From: Echinicola vietnamensis DSM 17526 | GTDB lineage: Bacteria > Bacteroidota > Bacteroidia > Cytophagales > Cyclobacteriaceae | Direction: 5' to 3' | DNA: 64,000 bases | Assembly (NCBI RefSeq): GCF_000325705.1 | Contig: NC_019904.1 | Coordinates: 1,744,001-1,808,000, forward strand | Shown: positions 62,598-64,000 of the stretch, piece by piece | How the letters are laid out: each line of letters opens with the position of its first letter | Position numbering within the stretch: position 1 is the stretch's first letter | Program-made: the position numbers and the translations under genes | The notes under the pieces: model-generated | What the model saw: only the letters and a program-made list of their open reading frames with translations | The model's database searches: none | What the model was told of the DNA's origin: nothing

Positions 62598-64000
62598 ATG
62601 AGCACAGCAGAACGTACTTTTAAGCATGTTAACTACCTCTGGGACGAGCAAAAAGCCCAGGAACTTGAGGGGGATGAGGTGGCCCTTTTGATTTACCGGT
62701 CCAATATCCTTGGCGCCGATCTTCGCATCACCAACTATGGTGGAGGCAATACCAGTTGTAAAACCACGGAAGTCGATCCTTTGACCAAGGAAGAGACAGA
62801 GGTGATGTGGGTAAAAGGATCCGGTGGTGATATCGGTACGTTGAAGAGAAGTGGCCTTGCCGGGCTTTATGTGGAGAAGTTGCATTCTTTGAAGAATGTT
62901 TACAGAGGGCTGGAATTTGAGGACGAGATGGTAGGGTTGTTCAACCATTGCATCTATGACCTGGATTCCAAGGCACCTTCCATAGACACGCCATTGCACG
63001 CGTTCTTGCCGTTTAAGCACATTGACCACCTGCACCCTGATGCAGCCATTGCAATTGCCGCTTCCAAGGATGGTGAGAAGATCACCGAAGAGCTTTTCGA
63101 AGGCCAGATTGCATGGGTGCCATGGCAACGTCCCGGCTTTGACCTGGCCTTGCAATTGGAAAAGGCATTGAACGAGAACCCTGGTATCCGCGGCATCATG
63201 CTGGGTGGACACGGACTGTTCACTTGGGGAGATACGGCTTACGAATGCTATATCAACAGCCTTGAGGTCATTGACAAGGCGTCCGAGTACTTGGAGCAAA
63301 ATTACGGCAAAGACCGTCCAGTATTCGGTGGACAAAAGATCGAATCCCTTGCTCCTGAACAACGTCAAGAGCAGGCATCCATCATCGCCCCGGTATTGAG
63401 AGGGTTGGCTTCCGGCTATAACAGAATGGTGGGACACTTCACCGATGACGAGCGCGTATTGCAGTTTGCCAATAGCCATGACCTTGAAAAGCTGGCGCCA
63501 TTGGGTACAAGCTGTCCTGACCACTTCCTCAGAACCAAAATCAGGCCTTTGGTGCTGGATTTCCCTGCTGATGTGGATTTGAGCAAAGCCGATGAGATCA
63601 AGGAAAAACTTGACAAGGATTTCGAAGAGTACAGAGCGTACTATAAAAAATATTACGAAGACCATAAGCGTGACAACAGTCCAGCCATGCGCGACCCGAA
63701 CCCAGTGGTCATCATCTGGCCGGGAGTGGGCATGTTCTCTTATGCCAAAAACAAGCAAACCGCACGTGTGGCCAGCGAATTTTACATCAATGCCATCAAC
63801 GTAATGCGCGGTGCTGAAGCCGTTTCCGAATATGTGGCCTTGCCACTGCAAGAGGCTTTTGATATCGAATACTGGTTGTTGGAAGAAGCCAAGCTGCAAA
63901 GAATGCCCAAAGAGCAGCCACTTTCCAGAAAGGTCGCTTTGGTGACAGGTGGTGCCGGTGGAATCGGTAAAGCCATTGCCGATAAGCTGGCCAGTGAAGG
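62598..64000 (+). CDS. Bifunctional rhamnulose-1-phosphate aldolase/lactaldehyde dehydrogenase, 5' part
   Basis: The frame starts at ATG 62598 (MSTAERTFKHVNYLWDEQKA) and runs open to the window end, 467 complete codons. Residues to about 430 form a class II aldolase domain: NYGGGNTSCKT near the start, HIDHLHPDAAIAIAA with the metal histidines and GGHGLFTWG. A short-chain dehydrogenase domain then begins (VALVTGGAGGIG, NAD-binding). This order matches RhaD/RhaEW-type fusions, which cleave L-rhamnulose-1-phosphate to DHAP and L-lactaldehyde, then oxidise lactaldehyde to L-lactate. The lutABC operon nearby would oxidise that lactate to pyruvate. The rest of the dehydrogenase lies beyond the window. 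Confidence 0.9.
   Translation, partial: MSTAERTFKHVNYLWDEQKAQELEGDEVALLIYRSNILGADLRITNYGGGNTSCKTTEVDPLTKEETEVMWVKGSGGDIGTLKRSGLAGLYVEKLHSLKNVYRGLEFEDEMVGLFNHCIYDLDSKAPSIDTPLHAFLPFKHIDHLHPDAAIAIAASKDGEKITEELFEGQIAWVPWQRPGFDLALQLEKALNENPGIRGIMLGGHGLFTWGDTAYECYINSLEVIDKASEYLEQNYGKDRPVFGGQKIESLAPEQRQEQASIIAPVLRGLASGYNRMVGHFTDDERVLQFANSHDLEKLAPLGTSCPDHFLRTKIRPLVLDFPADVDLSKADEIKEKLDKDFEEYRAYYKKYYEDHKRDNSPAMRDPNPVVIIWPGVGMFSYAKNKQTARVASEFYINAINVMRGAEAVSEYVALPLQEAFDIEYWLLEEAKLQRMPKEQPLSRKVALVTGGAGGIGKAIADKLASE

Noticed and set aside
62532..63899. 455-codon open frame on the minus strand
   Set aside because: It is antisense to the aldolase/dehydrogenase gene, whose plus-strand frame has clear catalytic motifs. 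The minus-strand protein has no recognisable domain and odd composition, so it is a shadow of the GC bias at third positions.

Overview
The window is about 44% G+C and looks like chromosomal sequence from a marine or environmental bacterium of the Bacteroidota, most likely order Cytophagales (Cyclobacteriaceae; an Echinicola/Cyclobacterium/Algoriphagus-like genome). This is inferred from gene content: DUF4270, DUF3810, a beta-helix lipoprotein beside a TonB-dependent receptor, tricorn-like peptidase, two-domain NifU and lipoboxes followed by acidic residues. Weak Shine-Dalgarno sites and TAnnTTTG-type -7 promoter boxes agree with it. I see no rRNA, tRNA, CRISPR array, prophage, transposase or toxin-antitoxin pair. 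The region is largely core genome, with its novelty in degenerate enzymes, small dispersed repeats and gene pairings.

Layout. 1-4.2 kb: tail of a dicarboxylate/amino acid symporter, NifU-type Fe-S protein, DUF3810 metalloprotease-like membrane protein, a LytM/M23-fold protein that has lost its metal ligands, and an EamA exporter. 4.3-11.5 kb: a minus-strand run (starch-synthase-like protein, DUF4270 lipoprotein, glmS) diverging from a plus-strand run panC-panD-flippase-like protein-zinc peptidase. 11.9-17.2 kb: dusB diverging from a lipid/membrane run (CPBP protease, DUF2007, cdsA), then glutamate dehydrogenase and phosphatidylserine decarboxylase. 17.3-22.7 kb: small outer-membrane-like protein, polytopic membrane protein, rbfA, a LolC/E-like permease and a large secreted protein of unknown role. 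23.3-31.5 kb: SNF2 helicase, purU, META-domain lipoprotein, alanine racemase, M20 amidohydrolase and a small CxxC protein, separated by several dispersed repeats.

32.2-41.8 kb: a GbsR/MarR-type regulator followed by a complete RND efflux set (outer membrane factor, adaptor, pump), then an acyl-carrier-like protein without its attachment serine, an InaA-like kinase, DUF1801, a lipoprotein and rluE. 42-51 kb: lone MoxR ATPase, beta-helix lipoprotein plus TonB receptor, tricorn-like S41 protease. 51.1-57 kb: an ion-homeostasis stretch (CNNM/CBS protein, AI-2E-type permease, a 55-residue Pmp3-type protein, voltage-gated-type K+ channel with a C-terminal zinc ribbon, TrkH, KtrA). 57-64 kb: lutABC (L-lactate oxidation) diverging from a GH31 glycosidase, then a rhamnulose-1-phosphate aldolase/lactaldehyde dehydrogenase fusion cut by the window end. 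Together these suggest release of sugars, deoxysugar breakdown to L-lactate, and lactate oxidation to pyruvate.

Two families of small inverted-repeat elements, one with three copies and one with two, lie between genes. They are the clearest unexplained structure here.
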